NCBI GenBank assembly: GCA_029953675.1
Contig: JAMWBK010000004.1
Coordinates: 2,542,001 to 2,606,000 of the forward strand
DNA length: 64,000 bases
Source of the DNA: Rhodosorus marinus
Taxonomy: Eukaryota > Rhodophyta > Stylonematophyceae > Stylonematales > Stylonemataceae
Direction of reading: 5' to 3'
Program-made: the position numbers and the translations under genes
Part shown: positions 35,354 to 47,250 of the stretch, piece after piece
How positions within the stretch are numbered: position 1 is the first letter of the stretch
Layout of the letters: each line of letters starts with the position of its first letter
The notes under the pieces: model-generated
Databases searched by the model: none
What the model saw: only the letters and a program-made list of their open reading frames with translations
Told to the model about the DNA's origin: nothing

Positions 35354-37706
35354 TCTGGCAAATTAAAACGCTTAAATCTCTTTGTTCTCCTTCTCTACAA
35401 GGGGGTCATCTACTGACCTTCCTGCTCCTCACCAAGCTTAACCAAGCGGACACGATACCTATATATAGACCCAACTTCACCGAGCGTCCACCGAAAAACC
35501 TCACGATAGCGTACAAGTTTTTGTGCAGGCCAAAATTTACCCTTTAAAAACAATCTCGTTTAATTTTAAGCCAATAATATCATACTAAGCATGCAAGCAA
35601 ACCAATAGAAACCACTTAAAATAAATAATTAGCAAAAATATATACTCTGTTTATTTTTTTGCCGAAAACTTCAATATATGGATACCAACGCAGTTGTTTT
35701 CCAACAATGAAAGGCTAATCCGATCAGTAAGGCCTGGTTTCGAATAATTGTATTGCATTAAGTTTTAGATGGAGATTTGACTACGTTTGGATTGCTGAAT
35801 ACCTGCTTATGAATAGTCAGCCTAATTCACATGTGGTGATATTTGGTTAGGCCGGAAAGAGTTTTTTAATGGTAAAGTTTTATACCGTTTTATGGAGTGG
35901 GCGGTCCCACGGGATAGCCCTCGCAGGAAGGGCTATTTTGGGGTTTCCTTTGGAGGCAGTGACAAGATGGTTAGTGAGGTTCGGGGTGAGTTTGAGTTTG
36001 GTGCGCCACAGTGTGATGGACCGTAGGCTGTGGAGGGGCAAGCAACTCTTGTGTTGTACTTCGTAGCTGTGATAGTGCTAGTAGCTATTGGTTTGTTAGT
36101 GTTTTCACTGGTTAGGGAGTAAGAAACTTGGGCCTCCACCCTCCTCGCGTTAGGATTACCAAGCAGAAGTTGGTAGTTCTTAAGGAATTGCAGTTGGTGG
36201 CACTCCTACGATGCTTTTTGCTTTCAATGTAGGTGATATGGCATCTTTAGAGTCCCAGTAAAGTTTACGAGTTGAGATTATGAGGTAACGAAAACCCCTT
36301 ACTGGCTGATCAGCTGCACTCTGCTGGTGTATGTGGTGGCATTTCTGGTGATTGCTGGGAGTGGAGATTTGCGGGGGAATTCGGAGCCTAGACTGGCGTG
36401 TTTGTATGCTGCGTCTCTGATGGAGGACTGTGTCGCTAGCTGATGGCCTGTCTCGACGAGTTGTATGCGAGCAGGAACATTTGGGGCAGAGGTTTCTGAG
36501 GTGCATATGGCTGCCGGAACTGGTGCATTCGTGTTCTAAACTGGTAGAAGGTTTCTTCTACGATTGTGCTTTTTCGGGCTTCATGTAATTGTGTTAAAAA
36601 CTATGAATGTGCTGGCAGCGTGAGGGTCTCCCAGCTCTGATACTGCCCACCAGAGTCATGGACAGAAAAGACGTGAGAAGGGACTTGATTGCAAAAGCAG
36701 ACCCTGCCTCTTGACAACCACCAAGTGCGCGTCTTCACTAAGCCTAGCAGGCAATTGGAACAATCCTTGCCTCTAGACAACCACCAAGCGCGTGGTTATC
36801 TATCAATCAATTGTCCTGCGGATAACACAATCGCAATTGTGGTCCTACTACCACTGCCTCAGCCATAGCACCAAACATCACCACGTGGGCTCCTGCAACC
36901 CCGAGCTAAATTGTGCGTATCTAGCTTCTTTGCAGAATGGCTTGATGTTTATTAGTGTGCTGCTTTTGTGTTTTCAAAACATGTGACTCGGACTCGTTCC
37001 CTTGTACGCCCCTTCCTTTTCCAAGCATCTCACAAGCTATCAAACTGGTGCCGTACGCTGTTTCATCTTTTCAAGGTTCTATTAAGAGTCTGCGGTTACG
37101 TTAGTCTGGGTTCATGAGGATACTCTCAAGGAGCAGAGCAGCACTAGGGCGCTCGTTCCGTTGGGCTCAGTTCCTACTATGCGGAAAAGTACAAACCCGT
37201 AGTACCAACATGTATGGGAAGTCAAGGTTCCAATCAGTGCGAAACCTTATCCTATTCCCAGGACGAAATCATCTCGAGAAAATATGCAGTCCTTGGGCAA
37301 AGAAATCTACCCGTTAGCCCTCGGACCAAAAGAGAAATGTAAATGTATATCCTAACTTTCGAAGCTTTCAACCCCGCAAAAACCAAGGCAACAGTCAGCG
37401 ACAACAGTCAGTATGTACATTCTAGACCTTGCCGACCTGCTTGTCGGCCCTAAGGACCTTCCTTCTGCCGTAGTATAGCATCGAGCTATATATATGAAGG
37501 CTCGTGAATACGTCCTTTTTCGGCGAGGTGAAACTAGTGTCCCATTTCAAGGATTTTGCCCCGCGCAGTCTCGCAAGCTATTGCCTTGATGAAAATCGGG
37601 AACAAATGCCGGCGGGAAAATGGTGACGGGATGCGCGGAAGAGCCGATTAGAAACGTTCAGGAGCGTATTCTACCAGCTGTTTGAGTAGTAATATGGTCT
37701 GAGAAG
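35354..37706. other. Intergenic region, no supported gene
   Basis: AT-rich to about 35860, then G/T-rich plus-strand DNA at 35870-36200 without a following gene. An imperfect direct repeat of about 29 nt lies at 36703-36731 and 36764-36793. Nothing else recognised. Confidence 0.45.
36703..36793. repeat. Imperfect direct repeat pair (about 29 nt)
   Basis: CCTGCCTCTTGACAACCACC at 36703 and CTTGCCTCTAGACAACCACC at about 36764 begin two similar segments that both continue with AAG and a GCGC-containing tail; about 60 bp period. Confidence 0.6.
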
Positions 37707-39057
37707 ATGAATGAGGATCTGTTGGAATCGCAACCTGGCCGGCGGGCATCGCGTCGTGCGCGTCGGATGCGATACACTCGGAGTGCCCAGCAAGCGCGGG
37801 GAACTTTTGCGATGTGGACTTTTGGGTTTATAGGGTTGCTAGCCGGGTTGACAACCCTAGTGGTGGCCTTGTTCGGCCGAGCTAGTATGGAACCTGACCT
37901 GGGGGTTCAGTCCAGAGACGGATCTTGTCGCCTGGAGGACTCGAGGACAATGAGGCATAGAAAGCCTCAGCCCGCCGCACTCGCGATCATGCCGGTTGTA
38001 GACGCCACAGGTGTTCGAATAAGACTAGAAAAGGTGAGGCAGTGGATTGGAAAAAAGAATCAAGAATCGATCGTTTTCTCATGCTTGGATCCTGCCCAAC
38101 CCCGCAGATGACGGGATACGTGACCGCCGCGGCGATTTGTGACCCACGGCTTAAGGCGCAACCGGGCCTGAAGCACGAATGTGGAGACGTAAATAAAGCC
38201 CTAGTCACTCTATCCGCTGCACCTCTAAGGAACGCCACAGGTGAGGACATCGAAAAGGGGGCGTATGAAGCCGTCGTGTTCCTCCCAAGAAATCCGCTTG
38301 ACTGGATTTACATGAGCTACGTAAAGGCGACGTCCAGGGTATGTTGGCAAACCCATTAGGTAGTCTTCGAAATCTGCTTTCCTAATCGTTATCAAAGTCT
38401 CACCTCTTGGAACCTTCTGTTGAGCAGCCGCTCACGGCGGGGGAGACGATACCGCAGTCGTATGTTATGGATTCTGCCGCTGTATATCAGGATGTAAGAT
38501 GCTGAAGAGCAACCTCTTTTGTCCTTAGCGATTCACCTGAACTGACTCGTACGCCCTGGATTCAGATTTTTCGTTTTTGGTCCCTTGCAAGGTTGAGGAG
38601 GCTGATGATTCCTTTTGAGGATCTTCTGTTGAACGATCTCAACAAGTGGAACCAGATTGTTCAGTTTTTGGGGATCCGACCTAGTGAATCCAGAATGCGA
38701 TGTGCTATGAAGAAGACGCAGGTGGAAAAGCAGTGGGATAGCGAGATTGCTTCATTCGAGTCTGAGGTATTAAGCATGAGCTCAAGGAGGAAGATCGGTC
38801 GACCTTCGCTGCGGGTCTTACAGGAGGACGTCTTACTCAGCTAACGGTTGATGCTTTTTTTTACGTGCTTCGGTTAGGAGTGGTTTACCGAGGAGTCCAA
38901 GTCATACTTGGCAGAAGAGCTGGCTAGAGAGCTCTGTATCATGGGGTATGATCAAAAATTTTTGGAGATGAACGTCAAATGTGAAGATCGATGGCTTGAA
39001 GAGAAGGCATTTCGCGAAGATCTGGACGTCGTCAGAACGAAAGCCTTAATGGATTGA
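37707..39057 (+). CDS. Type II membrane sulfotransferase-like protein, PAPS loop degenerate
   Basis: Five exons: 37707-38033, 38108-38338, 38428-38493, 38566-38814 and 38878-39057, about 350 aa. It has a basic cytosolic N-terminus, one signal anchor (FGFIGLLAGLTTLVVALF, about 38-55) and a lumenal domain, typical of a Golgi type II enzyme. Sulfotransferase-like features are TGYVTAAAICDPRLK, the 3'-phosphate-binding region VVFLPRNPLDWIYMSYV, PFEDLLLNDLNKWNQIVQFLGI and a C-terminal FTEESKSYLAEEL...LGY-like end. The expected 5'-phosphosulfate loop (P-G/S-G-N/T-x-W) is replaced by MPVVDATGVRI and the downstream Lys-Thr motif is not evident, so it may lack activity. The 66-bp third exon and the fourth donor (GTCTTA) are inferred from splice sites and phase. 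Family assignment is moderate. Confidence 0.6.
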
Positions 39058-40748
39058 CAGTATATGGATTCCTTTACCACGCTTCGATTGAGATTGTGGA
39101 GTGAGAGCAATCGCTTGGTTTATCAAGCTGGCATGTTACACCAGATACGTAGGATCCGAAATAGGGGCACGGGCGGCACCACCTGTATTCGGGGAGGGTC
39201 ATACATTGGAAGCATAGACGAGCGTGATTTTGAACGGCTTAGATTCTGGCAAAAAACTGACCGAAACAGCTGCACAATATCCAACTAGAAACCTCTTTCC
39301 TTCAACGAATTCGGCGCCCCGGGGGGACCAAAAGGAGCGAAGGTACTTGTTCACGTGCGCTGCTCGACGGGCAGTTTCATACGCCATACTACTAATTTGA
39401 ATAGTAAAATTGTGGGAACAAGAAATCACACGTCAGCAGTGTGGAGTCCAAAATCTCTGACCAAAAAGCTGACCGGGAACCGTAGAGGCCCTGCGAACCT
39501 CCCATGGATCCTGCAAACGATGACCGACTCCCTAAAAACGACTTAGATAGGGCCCTCCGTGCATTCGTAAAGGCCAAGAGTTCCGTGGTCGCTTTAACGA
39601 GATTCCCAAACAATGACGTCATTGGCTCTCAATTAAATACGTTTGCACATCTCAAGTGTCGAAATCCTCCAACTACAGCCAACCAGCAAGTTTGCCAACA
39701 CTCGCAGTATCAGCTGCTCCCTTCCCCATTTAGGCGCAGAAGACAGGACTGTTCAAATTGACTGTATCAATCAACAACATGCTGACAGTGATCTAGGTTT
39801 TCTCGTTTTGTTCTATATCGTAATTTTAACTTGTATTTTGGAAGATCAAATGGGGCAAAGTGCGATTGAAAATGGACATTTTCTCCGCCTCCTCGAAGCA
39901 TGGTCCAATAGAAACTATACTTATACTGAACACTTCAAAATATATTTATTATTTAGTTCTAATTGCACGAGGCGACGGGGAATACTTCTGGGCCCCTCGA
40001 TTCGGAAATTTTTTAAGGTTTTCGAATAAGCGGTAGTTGTACAGGGTAATAGTGGGCGTTTTTCGTTCTGATTGATTGAAAATCGGTAAAATTCTAGAAA
40101 GAACCGATAATTATAAAAAAAACAAGTATTTGCCGGAATCTGATTGGAGTAATAAAATTCAAAAACAATTGAAAGACATGGTGGTTTCCAAATCAAGATA
40201 TTGTATAAATTATATTTGGGGAGGGCTATTGGAAACCATTCAATAAATGAACTATAAAAGGTATATTCAACCCGTTTGTTTCAAAAAATAAGGAAGTTAG
40301 CATCACATCCTGACATTTCCTTCGAGGGTTTGGATATTATTTTTTGGTTGTTTTTGGAAGTAGAAACGCCAGTGGACCGCAACCCGAGGTTTCTGTGGGG
40401 GAGGTTAGAGAAAATAGAATTTTTGTAATGTTTTTTTCGAGGGTGGCATGATAGTTGTAACCAGTCGTTAATGGATGGAGGACTCTTTTTTGGATAGAAT
40501 GCGCGTTTGACGTTATGGGGTAGTGTCATCTTTCATTACTTGATCTAAAACTCTGTTAGGGTTGGCGTTAACTGTCATTCTTAGATGATAGGTGACGCCG
40601 AGTTGAGCTGTGAACATTTCAGGTGGTTGAGCAAGGACTATATATGCAGTTGGTAGTGGAGTTTGGGAAGGTGAGGTGTGGGTTTGGATATTGGGTTCAA
40701 GTGATATAAGTACTAAAGTACAATTTGTTTGTTTGAAGTGTTTCAAGG
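39058..40748. other. Intergenic region, leader of the FAD oxidoreductase
   Basis: No supported gene in 39058-40300; short open frames show no family. 40310-40748 is G/T-rich on the plus strand, probable promoter and 5' UTR of the next gene. Confidence 0.5.
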
Positions 40749-42125
40749 ATGGGACGACCGTTGGAATCTGAGGTGGTTCGTTTAGTTTTGGTTGGTGGTG
40801 GTCATTCACACCAGCAGGTAGTGCAGAGTCTGGGAAGGAGCTCCGTTGAGAGTGTGAGTGACGGCAAGAGGTTTGAGCTTGTACTTGTCTCTGACTCGAA
40901 GTCAGCGATGTACTCTGGTATGGTGCCATCGGTTGTGGCTGGGGGTGTACCGGATGAGGACGCAAGTGTTGAGCTTGAGGCGCTCTGCCGGGCATCGGGA
41001 TGGAGGCTCATCACGGGCAGGGTTACGGATGTCAAGGCCGCGCAGAAGGAAATTGAGATCGACGGTACGAGTACGTTGTCATACGATTTGATTTCGTTTG
41101 ATGTGGGTTCAGAGACGAGAGCCCTGAACGGAACTGAAGCTGCCATGAAAGAGGGAGCCAATATAGTATTGACCAGACCAATACGGGATCTCCGAGGCCG
41201 AATTGACGAAATTCTTGCCTCGTTGGGACCCAAAAGAAACGCCAAGGTAGTTGTCGTCGGCGGAGGAGCCGCAGGATCTGAACTGGCTTTCGCGCTGAGA
41301 GATAAGCTAGGTAACAAGGGTCAAATTACCGTGATTACGTCCGACACAAATCGTCTCGGCTCTTTCACCAACAAGAGAGCAAGCGCAACTGTGGCAGCGG
41401 AATTCAGAGAGCATAATATCTCCCTCAAGCAAGGCAAAGTATCGATTGTCGATATCGACTTTGTACAGATGCTGGACAGGTCCAAGATGCAGTACGATCT
41501 TCTGGTTATCGCAACCGGTGCACAAGGGGCTAGATGGATGCAGAAAACGGACCTCGACCTCGATCCACACGGTTTCATTCGCGTGCAAGCCAATCTTCAG
41601 TCGGCGGCGAATCCAGAGGTCTTCGCATCTGGAGACTGCGCAGCCTTCCCCGGATCTCTGCCGAAAGCGGGAGTCTTTGCGGTCAGAATGGGACCCATTC
41701 TTCTCAAGAACCTTCGATCTTCGCTTTGCATGGTTTTCCAAGGCCAAGCTGTAAAATCGGCTCACCTCATGGACTTCAAGCCCCAGATGCACATGCTGTC
41801 GCTGTTGAGAACCTCTGACGGCATGGCAATAGGCAGCAAATGGGGACTGGTATTTAGAGGACGGTGGGTGCGATCCATGAAGAACAAAATTGATCGCCAG
41901 TGGATTAATCGGTTCACTGACCAACACTCGAGCAGTGGATTTCTTGGACCCACCTTTCGCGGTCACCCTGTGGAAGGTGCCTCGATTATCCTGAACGCCG
42001 ATGTACTTCAGGAAAACTTTGAGGATCAACTGTCGGTCCTTGACAAAATGGCGGAGGACGCCAATTTTCGTCAGCAAGTCATAAACGTCGCTGACAACGT
42101 ATTCGACAATGTTAACTCAAATTAA
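40749..42125 (+). CDS. FAD/NAD(P) pyridine nucleotide-disulfide oxidoreductase, SelD-partner type
   Basis: Single exon, 458 aa, ATG at 40749. The N-terminal FAD-binding site is LVLVGGGHSHQQVV, the second dinucleotide site KVVVVGGGAAGSELAFAL, and the late FAD motif VFASGDCAAFPGSLPKAGVFAVRMG. The post-domain WVRSMKNKIDRQWINRF matches the family of NDH-2-like oxidoreductases that in some algae and bacteria is fused to, or encoded next to, selenophosphate synthetase (SelD). Here it is free-standing: the reading frame ends without a SelD domain and none is nearby. The physiological electron acceptor is unknown; a role with selenium or another quinone-like or thiol acceptor is inference. No TM segment and no obvious presequence. 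G/T-rich leader. Confidence 0.8.
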   Translation: MGRPLESEVVRLVLVGGGHSHQQVVQSLGRSSVESVSDGKRFELVLVSDSKSAMYSGMVPSVVAGGVPDEDASVELEALCRASGWRLITGRVTDVKAAQKEIEIDGTSTLSYDLISFDVGSETRALNGTEAAMKEGANIVLTRPIRDLRGRIDEILASLGPKRNAKVVVVGGGAAGSELAFALRDKLGNKGQITVITSDTNRLGSFTNKRASATVAAEFREHNISLKQGKVSIVDIDFVQMLDRSKMQYDLLVIATGAQGARWMQKTDLDLDPHGFIRVQANLQSAANPEVFASGDCAAFPGSLPKAGVFAVRMGPILLKNLRSSLCMVFQGQAVKSAHLMDFKPQMHMLSLLRTSDGMAIGSKWGLVFRGRWVRSMKNKIDRQWINRFTDQHSSSGFLGPTFRGHPVEGASIILNADVLQENFEDQLSVLDKMAEDANFRQQVINVADNVFDNVNSN

Positions 42126-42905
42126 TCCATCAATTATTAACAAATCGTGGAGGAGGTTAAGAGAACTAAAGACTATTTAATAACCTGATGCCATAACCAA
42201 AACGATGCGAATTTGCCCTTCTACCGCACCGGCCCGGAGTTTAAACCTAACTCCATTTCCACCAAGAACACATATATAAACTGCTTACCACTGGCTTTGC
42301 GTTTCCTCCAACTCGCGTTTCAACTCGATCAGCAGAATAATACTTCGTATTGCCGGTTACTTGCACTCAGGCAAGGCAACTCTACACCCAGAACCTCCTC
42401 ATTTGATACCTTTTGTCACACGGCTTATTAGTCAACAAACCAACTGCACCTTGGCCGCCCAGGTTCCTAACACTTGCGGAGGGTGAGATAACCAACAAAT
42501 ACGCCCACGAGCTCCAATAACAGCTCCATCAACAGCTCCATCAACAGCTCTATATCGCCACGTTAGCAAAAGTTGTAAGGGAATGTTCACAATGTAGCTG
42601 ATCATACTATTGAAAACTATCATCGCACTCCCGAGGGGGGTGCCCGCTGTTGGAATTCTGGCTCTGGCATTGAATAGTGATCACTTCTGAGTTGGAAAGG
42701 CTGTCTCTCTCACTCAAATGATTTTTCTATATGCATGGTGAACGTTAGCAACCGTCGATTAGCGACAAGTGCTCTGCGTTTTACACCTCTACGAATTCAC
42801 TGTCAGCGCCCCGTCGATGCGTCGACTAAAAAAGGGCGTACAGCGCTGTGTCGTTCGCTACAGCGCACTCCACGAAACGAACAGCCCAGAATGGCCAATG
42901 GATTA
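42126..42905. other. Intergenic region, nothing recognised
   Basis: Between convergent stops of the FAD oxidoreductase and the b561 gene. Contains two adjacent GCTCCATCAACA copies near 42520-42545. No supported gene. Confidence 0.5.
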
Positions 42906-44329
42906 CTAGCACCGAACCGGGATCTTTGTGCCAATTAACACGAGGTCTACGATGAGAGCAGCGGTCGTTCCAACCATCAACAAGATCACGAAACCGAACA
43001 GGAATGCGCTTGTGTTGCTACCATAACTTCGTGTAACCGGTGGTTGATTGGAACCTGCGCAAAGACGAAGAAGGGTTTCAGGAGGGGTCTTCGAAGAGCG
43101 GCTTGAATCCCATCGCACGTGAAAAATATCGAACAACCCCGCGTGGAAAGCGCTTAGGGCAGAGCGACCTACTTTGAGAGTCATCATAACTAACATCGTC
43201 GAGTTCAGCTTCCTCTGGTTCTGTCGGAACTAGTTCCAGTTCCAAGTGCTGCTTGCTCCTTTCTGACCAACCCACGTACGTTAGCACCACGACAATTGTT
43301 AGTACAAACCCCAGTATGCTGTATCGGGACGCTCCAATAATGAATAAACCGGTAAGAATAACTGACATAGCAGTGGCGATCGTGCTTAAACCGATCACAA
43401 GATGGGATATTCTCCAGTCGTTTCTCCATAGCGAGCTGTGATCAGGACGGAAGAAGAGAGCTACAAACTCTTGCACAAAGCAGAAGAACAGCATCACGAA
43501 ACCCGCGATGGTGTGATAGCTGGTGACGGTGAGGAAGCCCTTCTGACCAACTTCTATCACGAGAAATCCGGCAAACCCAGTCAAGAGAGAAACAATCTGC
43601 GACTCGACCTTTTCAGATTCTCGGGCCTGCCACGCGTTTTCTTTTGGGATTGAAATGCTTACCATCAGAAATCGATGTGCGGAGAACGACGATAACACCC
43701 TATATCTTACTCCACCGTACCGCATGAGCAAGGCACTTAGAGGCATTAAGAATCCAAAGGCGATGACCATGATAATTCCATGCAAGCCACCAGAAGACAT
43801 TGTTGTTCTAGCTATGGTTTTGTAAGCAATTTTCTTGCACGTGCAATATTCTGTATCGTTCCCGCGTTTTATGGACTCAGGTGGAATCGCTGTTTTTTCC
43901 GCAGGATGGGAAAGAAAATTGGTCCTCGCGAGCTGTGAATCGTCTCCATTCCAGCAGCAACAGGGATCCCCCAGTTCTTCTCCGTTTGTGAATCCGTCTT
44001 TGTCAGAATCTAGTTCACAGAAATCCCTCGACCAGGTATATCCAGCTAGACAAAAGTCTTTCCCAAACCGGTTCGTTTCCGCATATCCATAGCACATCTC
44101 ATGTCCAAATGCGACACAGATAGTATCAGAGAACCGCAACCCATTCGGCAACAACATCAGATACCTACAAAACAGCAAGTAACAAAAGAAAGCGGTACTC
44201 TTTAGAGGATACGCATGAGGCAGCTGTCAGAAGAAAAATCTCCAAAAAAAACACGTACTCTCTATGAGCGTATCCCAGCCGACCTGCACATAGTACCAGC
44301 ACCAAAACCATGGCAACTCTAAACCCCAT
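42906..44329 (-). CDS. Temptin-like Cys domain plus cytochrome b561 membrane protein
   Basis: Four exons: 44329-44259, 44164-43663, 43596-43173 and 43054-42906 (introns 94, 66 and 118 bp), about 381 aa. The signal peptide is MGFRVAMVLVLVLCAGRLGYAHRE. The extracytosolic part (about 25-120) matches the temptin-type domain: YLMLLPNG, VAFGHE, FCLAGYTWSRDFCELDSDKDGFTNGEELGDPCCCW, with paired Cys. Then come six TM segments. The four heme-ligand His of cytochrome b561 are in place: GLHG, SAHRF, SYHT and ISHL. The family moves electrons across membranes, often from ascorbate. The 66-bp intron is stop-free and a multiple of three; removing it restores a continuous second TM helix (HRFLMIVSLL). The last exon adds a final TM helix. 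Confidence 0.8.
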
Positions 44330-46007
44330 GGCACCACCGTAACCCGCCCACAAAAACCCAGAACGAAAGACCCCCCCCCAAAAAAAAAAAAAAACAACAA
44401 CCCAAACCACTCCGCTACGTCATCCCCGACACACCATCCTTGACTGGAAACCAGTACCCCACACATCCTCACTCCATCCTTAAACCAAACGTCGCTTCAC
44501 AAAACGTCATCTTCCCTTCTACAAATCAGCAGAAAGCCAAATTTCCGCCAGAAAAGAATCCCAAAATCCCCCCTAAACCCCCCCAAAAAAATTCTTTAAA
44601 TCCGCTATCCAAATTCTCACATATTACAATCCACCGATCCCCATCCTCCTCCCCAACTCCTCAATAACAAAAAAAAATTTCATTGATATCTCGACCGTCC
44701 TGGACCGAGGCTAAAACTGTACGGTGTACATATTTTGGTTTTAAAGGGTATCAACCACAACACATGAATTAAGTAAGAAATTATATGTATATCTACAAAA
44801 TATAATATATTCATTAAATGTTTTTATCGGAAGTAATTATTCCCATTTTTATGGAAGGGACGACTGCGTTGTATGGTGCGGTGAGTTTTGGGATTTTGTG
44901 TGGTATTTATTAGAAATATATATATATATATATATATGCTATTTTCCGGTGTGCGGGAGAGGGGGGGGGGTGGGGATCGAGGGAGGTGATCCTGACCGGG
45001 TTCTCAAACTAGAACCCGAACGTGTAGGCGAGCGGGTTTGGAGGCAAGCTCTTGGTGACGGGGGTAGACGATGACGGAAGTTATGAACTTGTTGCGAGGA
45101 CCCGTTGACAACAAACGAACTACAATCCTATTTGAACTCTCCTGAGGAGATGAACACCGCAATCCTCTACTTTTTTTTGGCTTTAGTTCCCGTCTAGCAG
45201 CAAATGGAGAGGGCAGCAGCGGTGCCCTGAGGAGATTGGGATGCTAGGAGAGGAGTATCTGAGCTCGAATGCGCTGATGGAAGACCTCCATTGATGAGGC
45301 GTGTTGAATCAGCTAAAAGCTGTCTCTCTCCATTCCTAAACGTAGATTGAGATGGAAGGGATAGAGACTTCGATATGGCAACTGACTGCAGTCGAGCTCA
45401 TCGCTAAAACAGCGAAAAAAAGCGTGCGATTCCGAGCAAAAACCGAGGCGAAAACCCGCGTTTTCTCAGCGGTAGAGCAACAGAAAACCAATTCCCGGAA
45501 TCGTGAAATGCAGGGTTTTTTTTTGACTCCAATTGCTCCCTACTGACGCGGTGCAAAAAGCGCATTTCTGATGGCCCCTCCAAATATTCAACATTGTACA
45601 GTAACTAGTTGCTGTTTATTACTATATATTCCACACACTTGAGGAACGCGTACATGAATATTGTAATATATTCAATAAATCCATCGTACTTGTTCACTGT
45701 ATGTACTGTACATGGAGAATGCGGGCATCCGCACGAAACGAAGAGTATAAAATTTTGTATAATCATATCTATTGTTTCATACAGCCAATGGTTTTAGGCG
45801 AAAGCTCAATGGTACTGGTGAAATACAAAATAATCAAATAGAAACTCAGAAATATGGTCTAAAAGTATATAATAAAAGAGTATACTGTAAAATTTATTTT
45901 AGTAGTAAATATTCCTAAGCGCATGCTTCTCATCTTTTCTCATCTTTTCATAGGATGAAGAAATATTCAATCTGTAAAGTTTTTGGTTTTTGATGAGTAA
46001 TATTCAC
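44330..46007. other. Intergenic region, C/A-rich then AT-rich
   Basis: 44330-44660 is C/A-rich on the plus strand (leader side of the b561 gene). A TA microsatellite lies at about 44916-44937. 45352-45546 (+) is open but unrecognised; the remainder is AT-rich. Confidence 0.5.
44916..44937. repeat. TA dinucleotide microsatellite
   Basis: Eleven AT units within AT-rich DNA, followed closely by a G homopolymer. Confidence 0.85.
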
Positions 46008-47250
46008 CTAATTCAGGTTTTCCTGTTCTCTGAGTGCAGACGGTGAGGAACGATCCGATGAGCTGGAGTGGGAGGTAACGATTCTGCGGAACTTTCTGTG
46101 CTTGTGGGTAGGAGTTTGATTTGGTGATGGTCCAGCTCCTTCCACGAGTGCCTTGAAGAAGCTATCGCTTTCCTCGAGAACCGAGGAAAGCCTCTCCGGT
46201 CCGGGGATTTCGCTCAACGCGGATTTCAGATTCCACAGGGCTTCCTCGCTTGGGTTCACCACTACCATCTTCAACGCCGGGGCCAGTCTCAGTACCCTTC
46301 TATAGTAGCTCACCGAGGCGCTCTGTTCGAAGCTAATACCGACCCAGAGGACTAGCTCGGCCTCTAACAGATCAGCTTTCAGCACATCCCATACATAGCT
46401 GCTCATATGGAAAGAGCCCTACTCAGTTGTTCTGGGTCGAATCGTCTCCGACCAAACAAGTCTCCGGCATTGCGCGAAAAGCTTTGAGCTCGCCCTAGCC
46501 TTCCATCGATTGATGATCAACTCACCTTGGAGTAATCAATTCACCATCGTGATCGTCGTAGAGCATAATTTTCGGACGAAGTGACTTCGAGCATTGACCG
46601 CACAGAATATCCTTCCCAGCCTTGAGCTTCTTCATGTCCGACAAGGAGAGGGTTTGGATATCCCCACAAGACACGCAGAGTGTATCCTGAAGATTACCGT
46701 GAAACTCGATGGTTTTCCCTGGGTGAGTGTCATAACACGGATCATCTACCGATTAGCTTAAGCTTACTAGCCTGGATTACGAGGGATGACCTGGGTAGAG
46801 GTACTCACCGGCAGGATTCTTAACTGGATCCCAGATACTGGCACCTGCTCGCGGTAATAGGCCGTCCACGTTGAGTGTTACGTGGCGTAGGATGGAAGCT
46901 TCTAGGTCCACGAGGCTGAAATGGGTCGATGTTGGGGACGCTGATCGAACTTCGAGGCCCAACTCTGCAAAGAACTGGATGGCTTCTTTGGTTCTTTTCC
47001 TATAAAACCGATCGGAAAACAGCGTCATTCCATCCTTGACCTTGAACTTCCTTCTCGCGCGATCGTAGAGACCCCCTTTCGAGGAGAACACAGACACACC
47101 ACTCGACACAGATATCCCTGCTCCAGTGAACACGATAACTTTTCCACGGCTCTTCTCATACAACGCCTTGAGCTCATCCACAGTCAAGGACCCATGTTTA
47201 CGACTATCACGGGCTCGCTTCGGGTACGCCTTCCTCTCCGGACCAATCAT
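46008..47250 (-). CDS. Sirtuin (SIR2-family) NAD-dependent deacylase
   Basis: Exons 47250-46809, 46718-46526 and 46398-46008 (introns 90 and 127 bp), about 341 aa. Rossmann NAD site VIVFTGAGISVSSGVSVFSS, ribose-contact segment TLNVDGLLPRAG, catalytic His in TIEFHGNLQ, zinc site CVSC...CGQC, RPKIMLYDD, and the late loop LVLWVGISFEQSASV with VVVNPSE. The C-terminus is a Ser-rich basic tail (KHRKFRRIVTSHSSSSDRSSP). Two signature positions are unusual: the PDFR of GAGIS..SGIPDFR reads SVFS, and TQN reads TLN. Both belong to the NAD pocket, so activity may be altered or specialised. No clear organelle presequence; the KRARDSRKH stretch could be a nuclear signal. Member class not assigned. Confidence 0.85.

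Noticed and set aside
41307-42077. Minus-strand 256-codon frame
   Set aside because: It lies antisense within the well-supported FAD oxidoreductase gene and has no family resemblance.
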